Positions 33,435-45,032 of a stretch of DNA of 64,000 nucleotides are shown in pieces. A program made the translations under genes and the position numbers. Origin of the DNA: Xylaria sp. FL1777 (lineage: Eukaryota > Ascomycota > Sordariomycetes > Xylariales > Xylariaceae); contig MU400512.1 of NCBI GenBank assembly GCA_022578965.1, forward strand, positions 656,794 through 720,793. The letters are read 5' to 3'. Within the stretch, counting starts at the first letter, position 1. Every line of letters begins with the position of its first letter. The notes beneath the pieces were generated by a model that had not been told where the DNA came from, searched no databases, and saw only the letters and a program-made list of their open reading frames with translations.

Positions 33435-34614
33435 ATGAACGGAAGAGCTGTTGCCACTATGAGCCAGGGTAGCACGGTACAGCTTATCCTCTGGTTCATC
33501 TTTGTCGTGTCCGTGTTGACCGTGGCGGCACGCCTGGGGACGAAATACGCTATGACTCGTAAGCTGGGCTGGGATGATTACATCATGCTAGCCGCACAGG
33601 TGAGTCTTGGAGCTTATAGCCCCCAGGATCAACGCCTAACTCCAGACAGACTGCATACCTTGCGCAGTGTATCGCGATATCCAGAGGCGTCGCTGATGAC
33701 CTAGGAAGGCCTACAAGTGAACTAAGCAACGTGGCGGTCGACAACTTCCTCAAGGTATTGACACTTCCTAGCCACAGCTGGATGTATACGAGAGCTAATA
33801 GGTCAATGCGCAAAGGCGGAATACGCAAGCATCGTTTTCTTTATTATCAGCTTAGCCCTCATCAAATGGTCAATATCTACTTTCATCCGGCAACTTAGTC
33901 GTAGCACAACACACAAGAGGCTCGACTGGATTCTCCAGGCTGTCGTTGGCCTCTGGCTACTCACTTCTGTGTTGGTCTCTCTGTTCCAATGTGCGCTACC
34001 GACGCCATGGGACTATGTCCACGGGGTTAGATGTGTTGATCGGGTATGCTTAATTGTCTTCTAGCCAGTCACAGTCGAGAATACTAACTGCCATAGCGAG
34101 CATGGTGGGCATATGTCGAGGCTTTGAACATTTTAACCGATCTTTTCACCGTGGCGCTCTATGTTTTTATTATCAGCAACCTACAGATCCCTCGCTCCAA
34201 AAAGACTATCATTTTATTGATCTTCCTCGTCCGACTACTGTAAGTAGCACTCCCTCTCATTCACTGAAGCGATACCCACCTTTTAATGAATGCGTCTACT
34301 GACTAGAGCACAGGGTTATCGGGGTCTCTATAGCACAACTCGCGGTCTTTTTAGAAGTATTTTCATATTCAGACCCGACAGATACACTATGGTTACCAGT
34401 GATTTTGAATCAGACAGTCTTGGTCGTCAGTACCATTACAGCATGCGCACCTTATCTCAAGCCTTTCATGGAAAGCCTCGAATCTAGCGTTAATCGGGTG
34501 GAAAGCATTCACGGATCTGAAGAGGAGCTTTCAGGGAACATGAACGGATCTAGTGGGTATGGACTGGGAAACACAAACAGCTCAGCAGCATGCTCTTACC
34601 GCGCAGCCAGGTGA
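33435..34614 (+). CDS. PTH11/rhodopsin-type integral membrane protein
   Basis: Five exons: 33435-33599, 33650-33754, 33795-34043, 34097-34239, 34314-34614; 320 residues. Six or seven hydrophobic helices are visible, beginning VQLILWFIFVVSVLTVAARL. The loop KLGWDDYIMLAAQ is the hallmark of this fungal family; later GLGRP-like DDLGRPTSELS, AEYASIVFFIISLALIKWSI, CALPTPWDYVHGVRCVDR, WWAYVEALNILTDLFTVALY and IPRSKKTIILLIFLVRLL fit it too. The Ser/Asn-rich C-terminal 45 residues are probably cytosolic. Such proteins are thought to be plasma-membrane sensors or receptors. The third exon's acceptor (33793-33794) was chosen by frame (FLK joined to LIGQCAKAEY); its sequence is not a strong consensus, so that boundary is the least certain. 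Confidence 0.85.
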
Positions 34615-35868
34615 AACCTGACAGTTAGTTACGAGGCCAGGCTGGATATTACGAAAAACTTACGACATTTTGCTTTTTCGAAAAAGCTAATTACTAATGA
34701 TCATGGAGGGGGGTATATCTCAGCTCAAGTATGTTTGAGTGCGAGATGGTTGTACAACATAGTTCTGTCCAAACCAATCCCATGTCAAGGCATGGATAGG
34801 ATGGCGCCAAATACCCTGTTTTCGTTATCAAACACATGTATTAGTAGATTCTCTTGTTTTTTTTTCAGCGATGCAGATACCCCATTTCTTAGAGATAAAG
34901 AAATAACGTCAGAAATCAAAATGATATAAAACACATCATAGATGATGCTGTCGGAATCAACCTATTCTGGCAAGCCGTGATGAAAATAGTTACCAGGCCC
35001 AAACCCAATAGTATAGGGTATCCGTTACGAGATGGGTACTAGGGAACCCAGACCAGCTCATGGTTTGCTGCTGAATGTCTCAGCCCACACTCCTTAGATA
35101 TTTCTTCTGCCGACGCGCCGTTCTATTCTATGCAGGTAATGAGGGGAGCAGCGCAACCGCGGCCAACCCCTGTGTACACTAATACGGCAAGCCATTTCAA
35201 AACTTGGTGGCGTACCAATATGGTGCCATATGGGTGACTATGAATAGGCGCCTGAATAGCTGCCAAACATGTGATGCGACATTGAATGTGTCCATTCCCA
35301 TCACAAAACCGACTAAGTCTGTCTAGACTCCGGCCCGGTGGGCGTAGAAGGGGTAGACAATCAAACCCGGTATCGTCGGGCTGTTCGGTTATAGTTGAGT
35401 AATTCTTGATGATAAAAGTGAGGTAGGATTGGAAGCTGCACCGTCATGCATCGCAGTATCACTCGTGAGCCACCATGTAGCCCAAGGTTGCATGACGACT
35501 ATTGGATGAGGGGGGTGGTATTCCGTTACTCGAGCTGAACTTTCCGACTGTTCAATTGGCTCGGAGCAACCCCACGAAGTCTCGGCCGCATGGTAAACGA
35601 CATGGCTCCATCAATACTCTCAACGCTGCACTCGTCGAATGCCTTCTCGCTTTCCGGTTCTGCTCTCCTTCACACCCTCACCCATCATGGGTCAGTTTCA
35701 GTGGTTGGTCAATCTCGAAGGCCCCTATTGAACCTGGGTTCTTCGAAGCATTTTTACCACGTGGTTTCTCACCCTCCTCCCGCCTCCGATCGTCCTATTC
35801 GCATCATCATCATTAACTTAGGTTTTTTTTTTTTCATATTCTTTCAAGCCACTACTGTCTAAGCAGCT
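34615..35868. other. Intergenic region upstream of permease gene
   Basis: About 1.25 kb with no protein-like frame. The last 150 bp are pyrimidine-rich with CATCATCATCATTA and a run of T at 35823-35834, typical of a 5' leader and core promoter of the permease. Confidence 0.55.
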
Positions 35869-37793
35869 ATGGACTCTGACAATGAGGCAAAAGTGGGCAT
35901 CCAGGTGCAACCCGGTGTAACGGCCTCGGCCACTTCAGGACGTGACTCACGTGATGATATTGCGTTGGCACGTCTGGGAAAGAAGCCGGTATTGAAGAGG
36001 AACTTCGGCTTCTTGACGATCCTCGGATTTAGCTGCACGGTTCTCATTACTTGGGAGGGTTCATTGATGTAAGTTGCCATTTGAGCACAAGCTCATCCAA
36101 TAAGTGACTAACGTTCAAATAGTACGTTTCTCTCGGGACTACAGAAGTATGCGCCTCTCCGATTCCTTATAGTGCAACGCTCACTCACCATATCATATTA
36201 GTGGCGGACCGTCCGGCATCATCTACGGGTTTCTTGTTGTCTGGATCGGTACCCTTTCTGTATTCATCACACTCTCTGAATTGGCCTCCATGGCGCCCAC
36301 CTCCGGTGGGCAGTACCACTGGGTTTCAATGCTTGCGCCACCGGGTTACCGAAAGATTCTGGGTTATCTGACAGGGTGGTTGACCCTTACAGGCTGGCAG
36401 GCACTGGTAGCATCTGGTGGCTTCGTCACAGGCACGATGATACAGGGCCTTATACTACTCACGCGTCCGGAATATGCAGAGAATATGAAAAATTGGCATG
36501 GCACACTGTTGTTTTGGGGTGTCGTGCTTTTCGGATACACGATTAATGCAGCCATTGGAGTTCTTCTTGCCAGATTCGAAGGATTCGTACTTATTCTACA
36601 TAGTAAGTAAAGTTATTTTCTTGTTGTGAGAAGTCTCAAGGACGAGATCTCTTTTTAGGCTATGATGTTAACCCAGAAGCCTCCTAACATTCCAAAACAC
36701 CTACAAAGCGAGATGGAAGTGGTAAATGCTGACACTGAGACTTGTAGTCCTCGGCTTCTTTGCAGTTATTTTCCCTTTAGCTCTACTAAGCGAGCACAAG
36801 ACACCCGCAGATGTATTCAATACGTTTCTAAACCTGGGCGATTGGCAAACACAAGGCCTATCATTTAGCATTGGAATCATGGGAAACGTGTTCGCGTTCC
36901 TCGGTGGTGACGGCGCCATCCATGTAAGTACTCCATCAGCCTGTTAGTGCTTCGGCCTGGTAGATCGCGCTAATCATTACTAGATGTCAGAAGAGATTCG
37001 TAACGCTGCAATGGTCATTCCGCGCTCCCTTTTGACTGGACTTGCAATCAACGGGACATTAGGCTTCGCTCTATTAATCGCAACTTTGTTTTCGATTGGC
37101 GATATCGACGAAGCGCTAGCTGAGAATCCCCAGTACCCCTTTATGGCTATTTTCCGGCACGCTGTTGGATCGACAGCCGGTGCGACGGTGATGGCGGCCA
37201 TCGTAGTCGTTATGTCATTCAGTGCCACTACTAATTGTATAGCGTCAACTTCGCGACTATACTGGGCATTTTCGCGTGATCGAGCACTGCCCGGTTGGCA
37301 ATTCCTGAAGCAAGTCAGTTCTCGGACTGGTATACCCCGATACGCCGTTCTCGTTACAACATTTATTGCAATCCTTCTATCTTTAGTCAACATCGGGGAT
37401 GCGACGGCGTTTAATGGTGTTATTTCAATCTCCATCGCCGGCCTGTTTGGGTCCTACTTTATTGCGGCTTCATTGCTCCTTTACCGCAGAACTACCGGCG
37501 GCATTCGTATACGACAGGACGATGACGTGCTCGTTAATACAATGGGCTCAACGTTGACCTGGGGCCCTTGGCGACTTCGTGGGTCAATAGGTGTTGCCAA
37601 CAACGTCTTTGCCTGCGCGTATCTGCTTTACATCTTCTTCTTCAGCTTCTGGCCATCCGTTCGTGAGGTTACAGCGGCAACCTTCAACTACTCTGTGCTG
37701 GTCTTTGGGGCCGTACTCTTGTTCAGCTTGATCTACTATGCAGGTTGGGCAAGAAAGATTTACACCGGACCAATCATCGAAGTGGGTCACTAA
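35869..37793 (+). CDS. Amino acid/GABA/choline permease (APC superfamily)
   Basis: Exons 35869-36068, 36123-36146 (24 nt), 36202-36602, 36748-36923, 36984-37793; 536 residues. The cytosolic N-terminus (MDSDNEAKVG...) contains LARLGKKPVLKRNFGFLTILGFSC, the conserved start of fungal GABA/choline permeases. SGLQNGGPSGIIYGFLVVW appears only when the 24-nt exon is used. ELASMAPTSGGQYHWVSMLAP is the substrate-site helix 3 motif; FLGGDGAIHMSEEIRNAA and SSTSRLYWAFSRDRALP-like STSRLYWAFSRDRALPGW follow; the C-terminus ends in WARKIYTGP. It should import amines or amino acids through the plasma membrane; GABA, choline or another amine cannot be separated here. Confidence 0.93.
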
Positions 37794-39546
37794 TGTATCG
37801 TATTCGATCCGAGGTATATACAACTCAAAATTTGAGAGTTTGGGCGGCGATTTGTGTGACAGAGGTCGATATTTTCTATCATTATCTTGTGTTTTGAGGT
37901 AGAAGTCAAGTGTAACATTTAATTCCTGTTCCTGAGAGGGTATATAGGAGGGTAGATAGGAGATGGGAGATAATCAGATTAATTATGCTCAAGACAAAAA
38001 CTATTATCTCCATACCTAGTAGAACCAAGCCTTCCACCTCCATCACCAATCAACGGTTATTAACGACGGGGCATTTTGAGCAGCTCTTACGTTACGACGG
38101 TTTGTATTGATCTTGAGATTGAGGTGCTCCAACTTACTGTGAATTCTATATCCATTCATAGTCTATACATAGTAGAGGACTACAAGTGAACAAACTAATC
38201 TACCTAGGTAGTGTATGTTGCATGCACAAAGTATGTACGCTGTGGTAGACTAATGCATGTACGGGAGCGGCCCGCGCTTACACTAGATCGGCCAGGCTTC
38301 GAGAGGCTTATGATGTACATAAACAAGGCGCTCATAGTTTGCGATTGGCGACTAGAGGGCCGCGTACGTACATGGAGCATACATAAATGTAAGACTTAGA
38401 CTAGCATTAAAGGTTAATTTAAAACCGACGAACCGACCTCACAGGGACGCTCGTGAAAACAATGCGGAAAAGAAGCCCTAGACTAATATCCTGCGCCTGT
38501 TTGCACAATATCCAAACATATTAAATATCATGAGCCATCTTTGATCTGGGGCTATCTCAATTTACTGATGGGTACCAACTTTTTATATAAGGTTACAAAT
38601 CATCGACGGTGAAGAATGAAATGATGCTCCTGAGCTTATAAATTCTCTCAAAAGGGATCGAAGCTACACATAAACTTTTAGATGATGCCCGTCAATCTTC
38701 CTGCCGGCCGATTGCGAAGGCAGCACACACCGGTGGTAAAAGGGTTAGATGCAGTGAAAGACTGCTGGGATACAGTGCTAAACAGAGGGTGTGGTCGACA
38801 CCTGACTGGCATAGCTAATTGTAATATACAGTTTGATCAGTCTATTTTTTGGCTTTGGCCTTTTGAATTGGAATGACAACATTAATAACTGTAGGATTCC
38901 TACTCGACTGTGGTTAGTCTGCCAATGATATGCACAAGGATCATATTAGGCGATTTCTAAGGCTGAATATTTCATTGCGTCGGACATTTATTAATTCTCA
39001 AAGAAAAATCAAAATTTAATAAAGATACTATCATAGCTGCCTACACAAGGGGTACATGTATACCATAAAATCTACCTTAGTTATGAGCTGCTTGCCTTAT
39101 ATTCAACGGCAACACCATTCTCCTATGTTCCCTTGGACATTTAGCGCTAGCATGCAATTAATACCTAAGTGCCTACCTAACTCATCACGAAACCAATCAC
39201 GTCATCTTAGAACCTGTTTTCATTATCTATCTAAAGCCCCGCCATCACTATCCAACGCTACGACGATAAGACTGTGTAGGTTACATAAGCAAGTACCTAC
39301 CCAACAATGTATAGATATCTAAACAACTTCTTATCTTTCCCACCCCCCTGGAACCTATTCCCTCCTATATCGGCGACACGATCCTCGACTTTTTCAGGTT
39401 TGATCTTCTCGACGGCCAATTGCTGACGCGCTCACTAACTTGCTTCCTCCCTCTACGGCTTTCACAGAATCTCTGCCTGATCACCAGAACAGCGGCCTCG
39501 GCAATTGGGTCCGGAAGGAGTTAGTGAGTGAGCGCGGGGCAGGAAA
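37794..39546. other. Intergenic region, no supported gene
   Basis: About 1.75 kb. It contains a TACCTAGGTAG palindrome (38203-38213) and A+T-rich stretches. The plus frame at 38682-38876 is not supported. The last 200 bp, rich in CCTC/CTTC, are the probable promoter of the carrier. Confidence 0.6.
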
Positions 39547-40700
39547 ATGGCGGATGCGGTGCAAGACATCGACGTGAAGGGGGGTTCGCTCGACACGGCG
39601 AAGGACCTGTTTGCCGGTGCCGTGGGAGGTATCGCGCAGGTCTTAATCGGTTAGTCAATTCTATCTGCTATTTTCGACCGAGCCATCAATCTTGAGGATG
39701 TCGAACTTTCCTCTTCCAATGGAGCGCCCACCCCCACTATGTTGAGAAATCGCAACGACAACGAGGGTCGTGATACAGGCATTGACAGCGTTTCAACAAG
39801 CCCAAGGTCCAGCGACTCTAAAAATATCTTCAATGGGACTATCAGTAGTAGACTAGCTAACACCCCAATGCCTCTTTAGGCCAACCCTTCGACATCGTCA
39901 AAGTGCGCCTGCAGACAACGACGCAATACAGCTCGGCCCTCAACGCCGCGACGACCATCTACGCGAAAGAAGGCCCGCTGGCCTTCTACAAGGGCACGCT
40001 GACGCCACTCCTGGGCATCGGCGCGTGCGTATCGATCCAGTTCGGCGCCTTCGGCTACGCGAAGCGGTACTTCGAGACGGCGAACGCAGCACGGTCCAGT
40101 AAAGATCTCAGCTACGGCCAGTACTACGCGGCGGGGGCCTTCGCGGGCGTCGCCAACTCGGTCATCTCAGGCCCCATCGAGCACGTGCGCATCCGTCTGC
40201 AGACGCAGCCCCACGGCGCCGCGCGCCTGTACTCGGGGCCCCTGGACTGCGTGCGCAAGCTCAGCAGTACCCAGCAGGGCGGCGGCGGCGGCGTGCTGCG
40301 CGGCCTGTACCGCGGCGAGGCCGTCACCGTCATCCGCGAGGCGCAGGCCTACGGCGTGTGGTTCCTGGCCTTCGAGTGGATGATGAACGCCGACGCGGCG
40401 CGCAACGGCGTCGCCCGCGCCGAGGTCCCCGCCTACAAGGTCGCGCTGTACGGCGGGCTCGCGGGCGAGGCGCTGTGGTTGGGCAGCTACCCGTTCGACG
40501 TCGTCAAGAGCAAGATGCAGACGGACGGGTTCGGGCCGAACATGCGCTACAAGAGCATGCGCGATTGCTTCGCGCAGACGTGGCGGGCTGAGGGCATGCG
40601 TGGCTTCTGGAAGGGCATTGGACCCACGCTGCTGCGTGCCATGCCTGTCAGCGCTGGAACTTTTGCCGTGGTTGAGGCGACGATGAGAGCTATCAGCTGA
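39547..40700 (+). CDS. Mitochondrial carrier protein (Ymc1-like)
   Basis: Exons 39547-39649 and 39880-40700, with a 230-bp intron; 307 residues. Three carrier repeats with signature loops are present: PFDIVKVRLQ, PIEHVRIRLQ and PFDVVKSKMQ, each followed by a G-rich helix; the matrix-side motifs EGPLAFYKGTLTPLLG, LRGLYRGEAVTVIRE and GMRGFWKGIGPTLLR match. The inner-membrane carriers of this subgroup (yeast Ymc1/Ymc2, carnitine and ornithine carriers) exchange small organic or amino acids for another. The second exon is much more G+C-rich than any neighbour, which explains the long antisense open frame lying on top of it. Housekeeping gene; no oddity apart from composition. Confidence 0.95.
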
Positions 40701-40890
40701 GAGAGCTGGGAGGGCGATGGAATGCGAGTTTCTATATCTGGGTTTGGGTTTACATTTTCGGGCGTTTGAGCATGTAGACTGAATAAGCGGACGCCAATGG
40801 CTGCCAAGCCTCTTCCTCACACGGGATATTCAACATAGAGCACGGTCAGGGCAAATAGACGCGAAGTGAGTTGTTTATAGTTGGCTACCT

Positions 40891-43449
40891 CTATTCACTA
40901 TTCTCGACCCTCCTCTGCAATATCTTTCGTGCATTTGCAGGGGTTAATGATTCCAGGTCTAATTCAGCGAGTATCTTCTTTGCCTCCGTATTATCCGTGA
41001 ACACACGATCGGTGGCTTGTTGTAGAGTGATACCTCCGGTGCTTGATTCAATGGGGAGATTTAGTAACTGTGCACCATCTTGTAGCGTGCCCATAATCAA
41101 GGATCCATCTGGGAGATAACGATCGACCAGCGAAAAGATTGCCTGTACATCTCGTACGAATTGCGCTGCGCCTAGAGTCGTAAAATTCTGTTTCAGAAGG
41201 ACCTCTCCCCACAACGTCTCCTGAAGTTTTTCAAGCGCTGTTCGCCAAATTCGGCGATATACAGCCGTGCTAAGAGCGCTGGTTAAGAATTTTAAGTTTC
41301 GTTTGAGGATCTGGCGTGTTGTTAGCAACAGTTATTCAAAATTGTATCACTATGTTCACGAACTTTGAGGGGCTCATCGAGTTCCGCAGTTATTGCAAGT
41401 TGGGACGAATCAACTATTTCGATCAGTATGCATCTCAAAGGCGATGTAGTGCAGACGGCTCACTGTTTGAATCACCACTTATGGTAGTCCACTGGGGTTT
41501 ACCCAAATACGGTCGGAATGCCTTCAGGTGGGAATCGATCAACGCCGAGACTAGGTACTCTTCGGCAGTTTTGCGCCGAGAGCTGTAGGCAGCAATAGTT
41601 TCGTCAAACAAGATACCCGTGTCCTCATCGGTTCCAACAGCTGAAGAAATGCGATCTTTCACAGCTTCGTGACTCATTCCGCCTGCAAGAGTCTCTTGGT
41701 GACTATTCTTACGTGCCCGTGCTTGAAGTTCTTCCCACAACGTAATGAAGAACTGAAAACAATTAGGTCAGTAAGTTGGAGGAGGCATTCAAAGCTAATA
41801 CACACCTCTTCATTACTCCAGTCCCAGAGAGTAGTGACAATGTGATCGGAACTCCCTAAAACTTTACACAGCGTCTCGAAAGCACCTGTCCCTTCTAACG
41901 CTGCCGCTTGTTCTCGTGTGACACCATGCAATGTTCGGCCGATTGTTGAGGTTATAGCGGAATACGCATCTAGCGAGTCCTTGAGACGATCGTGATATTC
42001 GTCTAGTATCTCCAGTTGGATGTCGATGAGGAATCGTAGTTTGTGGGAAAATCTACGCACCCGCTCATACTGTGAGGTGACGGTCCTAAGCAGATCTGTC
42101 ACACGTATAGCTCCATATGTGGGCTTCATTTTACCAGGTACGCTATAATCATAGTCAATATTCCTTGCATCAGTTGAGTTCAGTATTGCGCGAAAACGTT
42201 CAAGAGCGAATTCCTTTTCGGCCTTCAGCCAAACATCAAAGTGCTTGTCCAGGACTTCGGTTGCCAAACCCGGCCAACCCTGCTCCCGGTTGCCACCATC
42301 ATAGTTAAACCTTGACCGCAAGTCATCATCCAGGTTCATTATTTGTATTATAAGGCTGCTGAGAAACTGGGGATTTTGAAGACTCTCTTTCATCACATTT
42401 TCAATCTTCTCTCTCATGACGGGCAACAGCGCCGTGACAAGGGCTGAGGCAGGGTCGACGTATATAGACATGTCTCCAACACTGGTTTCCCGAAATCGTG
42501 AAAATAATATGTGTCCAACGTTCTCTCGGAAAAAGCTTTCCCATTTTTCGATCAGTGATATGAACTGGGGAATACAAAACGTCCCGAATGCCTGCGGAGT
42601 ACTGGTCGTATTGTTACCCATGAATTGGAACCTAAACCATTGCGCAAATGGTTTCGCCATCACCTCAAATGGTAACAGAGTGACGGTGGTCTCAGAGTAC
42701 AGCACTTCGGGGACCTGTAGATCGACCAGTTTTTCGAAGCATTGGAGCCATTCGGAGTCCATCTCGCTGTTAGTATCGACCTCCTGCGGCCAATTGCGAC
42801 TCCTCAGAACAGCCTCCATCTCTTGGGACATAATGCTCTTCATCTCCTCCCAGAGAGAGTCTGTAGTCTTTTCTACGTGTTCCACGAGGTGGGTGGCAGC
42901 ACCGTCGGCAGGCCCCTGGAGCTCTCTGAGTCGCAGACAGAGCTGTTTTAACCGTGCATACGGCTCAAGCGCCGCTTTGGGACTGTGTGGAAGATGGGAG
43001 CGCGCTTCCAGCCGCATACCTTCTACGTCTTGAAGGAGCGACACATACTGATACGCCAACTCGACCTTATGGAGCTGCTTCATGGGTCCTTCGAGGCGCT
43101 GGATGGCTTCGTCCGGGGCAGTCGAGTTCGCTACGATCTTAAGACGGGCATCGATGCTCTCCTGGAGGGCACGGAACTCAGCAATGGACCGGGAGAGGCC
43201 GCCCTGGCGATCGTGGGCGGAACGACGGGCGTCCTCGAGCTCGCGCACGGCATCGTCGAGCTGGGTCTGCAGCTGGCTGCGTTGGACTTCGACGCTGGCG
43301 ATCAGACTGTCGAGATTGTCGAAGTCGGCCGTCGACTGGAGCTTGTCGTCGAGATAATCTTCCAGCCGAATATCAGGCTCCGCAGAGTGCGAGTGAGCAA
43401 GCGAGCTGGTCGCCATCCTCGATTGTCTATGGTTCGACAGGAATGACAT
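40891..43449 (-). CDS. RINT1/Tip20-family vesicle-tethering protein
   Basis: Exons in reading order: 43449-41806, 41752-41479, 41413-41364, 41310-40891; 795 residues, the length of RINT1/Tip20. The N-terminus has a coiled coil (FDNLDSLIASVEVQRSQL, LDDAVRELEDARRSAHD). The TIP-1 domain shows PFAQWFRFQFMG, WESFFRENVG, DPASALVTALLPVMREK, the WDWSNEE/FFITLWEEL join across intron 1, and the C-terminal ITAELDEPLKILKRNLKFLT, AVYRRIWRTALEKLQETLW and GAAQFVRDVQAIF. This family is part of the DSL1/NRZ tether that guides COPI vesicles from Golgi to ER. The donor of exon 2 (ATA A|GTGGTG) is weak, but its join gives WTTIIDSSQLAITAEL, as expected. An alternative start is the Met 11 residues later. Confidence 0.9.
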
Positions 43450-44328
43450 GCTGTGTTATGATAGCTTCCTTCAACGCCTTGATCCACCTACCCAGGTAGG
43501 TACCTAGGTACCTGCATTGGGTCAACTAGGAGAGACGTAGCGCTTTTAAGATTAAAATGCAATATGCGACTATGCGTTTAGTATATTCATGTTGGGGGAT
43601 GATGCGTTTAAAGTCTAGAGAGGGGCTAATCTCGACCCCTCGTCCACATGGCTCACCGGCTCACCAGCTCGGCTTACCTCACCTTATTAAGTACATTAGT
43701 ATAAAATATACCGTTTTAGTTGGGAATCATAATGCAAGATTGCCAGCAGTCAAAGTAGCAGGCTCATAGATACGCTCTACAATGCGATGTAGTATATATC
43801 GCTGGAATGACGACTCTATATAACCGAGGACCCTACCTCGGTCACTCTGCTCGGTAGATACCTTCTTAGTCATGAGTATCGACAGGGACGCGGTGGTCAG
43901 ATAGAAGTTGCATTGTCACGCCCAAATAGGGGGCCGATTCAAACTCTACTGCCCGTGATCTACCCGGACAACCTTCAATGTGCAATTCAACCAATGACCA
44001 GTGAGACGCGGATCCGTTATCATCCCGCGCCCATCTCTACGCTATTTGTATCTAACTCACCGGGATGACGACACAGCTGCCATGTACATGAATCGCCGAC
44101 TAAGAACTCTTCCTATCTTCCACGACATTAGAACCAATGGGCTTGGCGCGCCTTATCGCGATTCCTACTGTACATACGCGTAGATGAAAGCAGACGCTCA
44201 GGGGTCTTTACTCGTATTTGTCTCTACTCTTCTCCAAAATCCGGCCTGCCCCAATCTCTCATAAACCTATCTCTTGAGAAACACAAAAGTCAAGAGAATG
44301 GGCAGAAATTTCCCACGACCGCCTAGAA
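43450..44328. other. Divergent intergenic region
   Basis: About 880 bp. An array of overlapping CCTAGGTACC elements stands 40-60 bp upstream of the RINT1-type start (43491-43513). No gene. Confidence 0.6.
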
Positions 44329-44658
44329 ATGGCACTACTATCCAATCTGAATCGAAGAAAGAAGGCTGAGACGGAGAACGAGAGAAGGAGGTCGTTCGGG
44401 ATCGGTGGTGCAGGGAATATTCGTATGGCAACCCTATATTTCACTAACCCTCCAAGGAATTGTTGGCTGATATGTTATCTGGCCGTTCTAGGCACACGAG
44501 ATCAGGCTGTGGTACAAGACGCTTACGATCTCGTCGAACGAAGACGGAGCCGCGTGAGCAGTTCCAGTATAGAGTCACCTACGAAGGGGGGCCAGGTTCG
44601 CAGATCTTCTAGTATTTCGGATGTGTTGAAACACGCATTTACAAGTTCGAGCAAATAA
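44329..44658 (+). CDS. Small basic protein with an SFGIGGAGNIR motif (DUF3602-like)
   Basis: Two exons, 44329-44422 and 44492-44658, with a 69-bp intron; 86 residues. The splice creates RRRSFGIGGAGNIRTRDQ; GRGGAGNI-type motifs define the DUF3602 family of small, disordered fungal proteins. The rest is Ser/Arg-rich (VERRRSRVSSSSIESPTKGG, RRSSSISDVLKHAF) with likely phosphorylation sites. Without splicing the frame is also open (109 residues), but the intronic segment (hydrophobic, Cys/Trp-rich) is unlike the family, so I prefer the spliced form. No known function. No signal peptide. Confidence 0.75.
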   Translation: MALLSNLNRRKKAETENERRRSFGIGGAGNIRMATLYFTNPPRNCWLICYLAVLGTRDQAVVQDAYDLVERRRSRVSSSSIESPTKGGQVRRSSSISDVLKHAFTSSSK

Positions 44659-45032
44659 TTAGAGCCGGCCTGTTGTAAACTCGGTTTAATCAACATCAAC
44701 AAAGCAAATAATATGTTACACGTTTGGAGGCATTCCTGCCGCAGAATATTAGCAATTTGAGGGGAAAGTTTATTAACGTGAGACTATGAATTATCAAACA
44801 CAATTTTCAACCAAACATCGATTAAGCTGTTCATCCTTGTTGAATCTGATCTTAATGCGACCAAATGTATGCGAACGTCTCCCATCTGTGTCGTATTCCT
44901 CCGTCTTTAACCACAAACAAACTTGAAACCTCCTAGAGACGGAGTCACCTTGCTTCTTTCTTCTTAGCATCCCCGGTAATAAAAAGGCGCAGTTGGTAAA
45001 TCTTCTACACCCTGCCACCTATTGAAGTCTGA
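44659..45032. other. Convergent intergenic region
   Basis: About 370 bp between stops; the minus-strand frame at 44794-45018 is not supported. Confidence 0.55.

Noticed and set aside
38682..38876. Plus-strand 64-codon frame
   Set aside because: Isolated, no motif, no support from flanking splice sites.
40167..40820. 217-codon minus-strand open frame
   Set aside because: Antisense of the G+C-rich carrier exon; open only because stops are rare in such DNA.
42985..43446. Plus-strand open frames over the 5' part of the RINT1-type gene
   Set aside because: Shadow of the coiled-coil coding region on the other strand.
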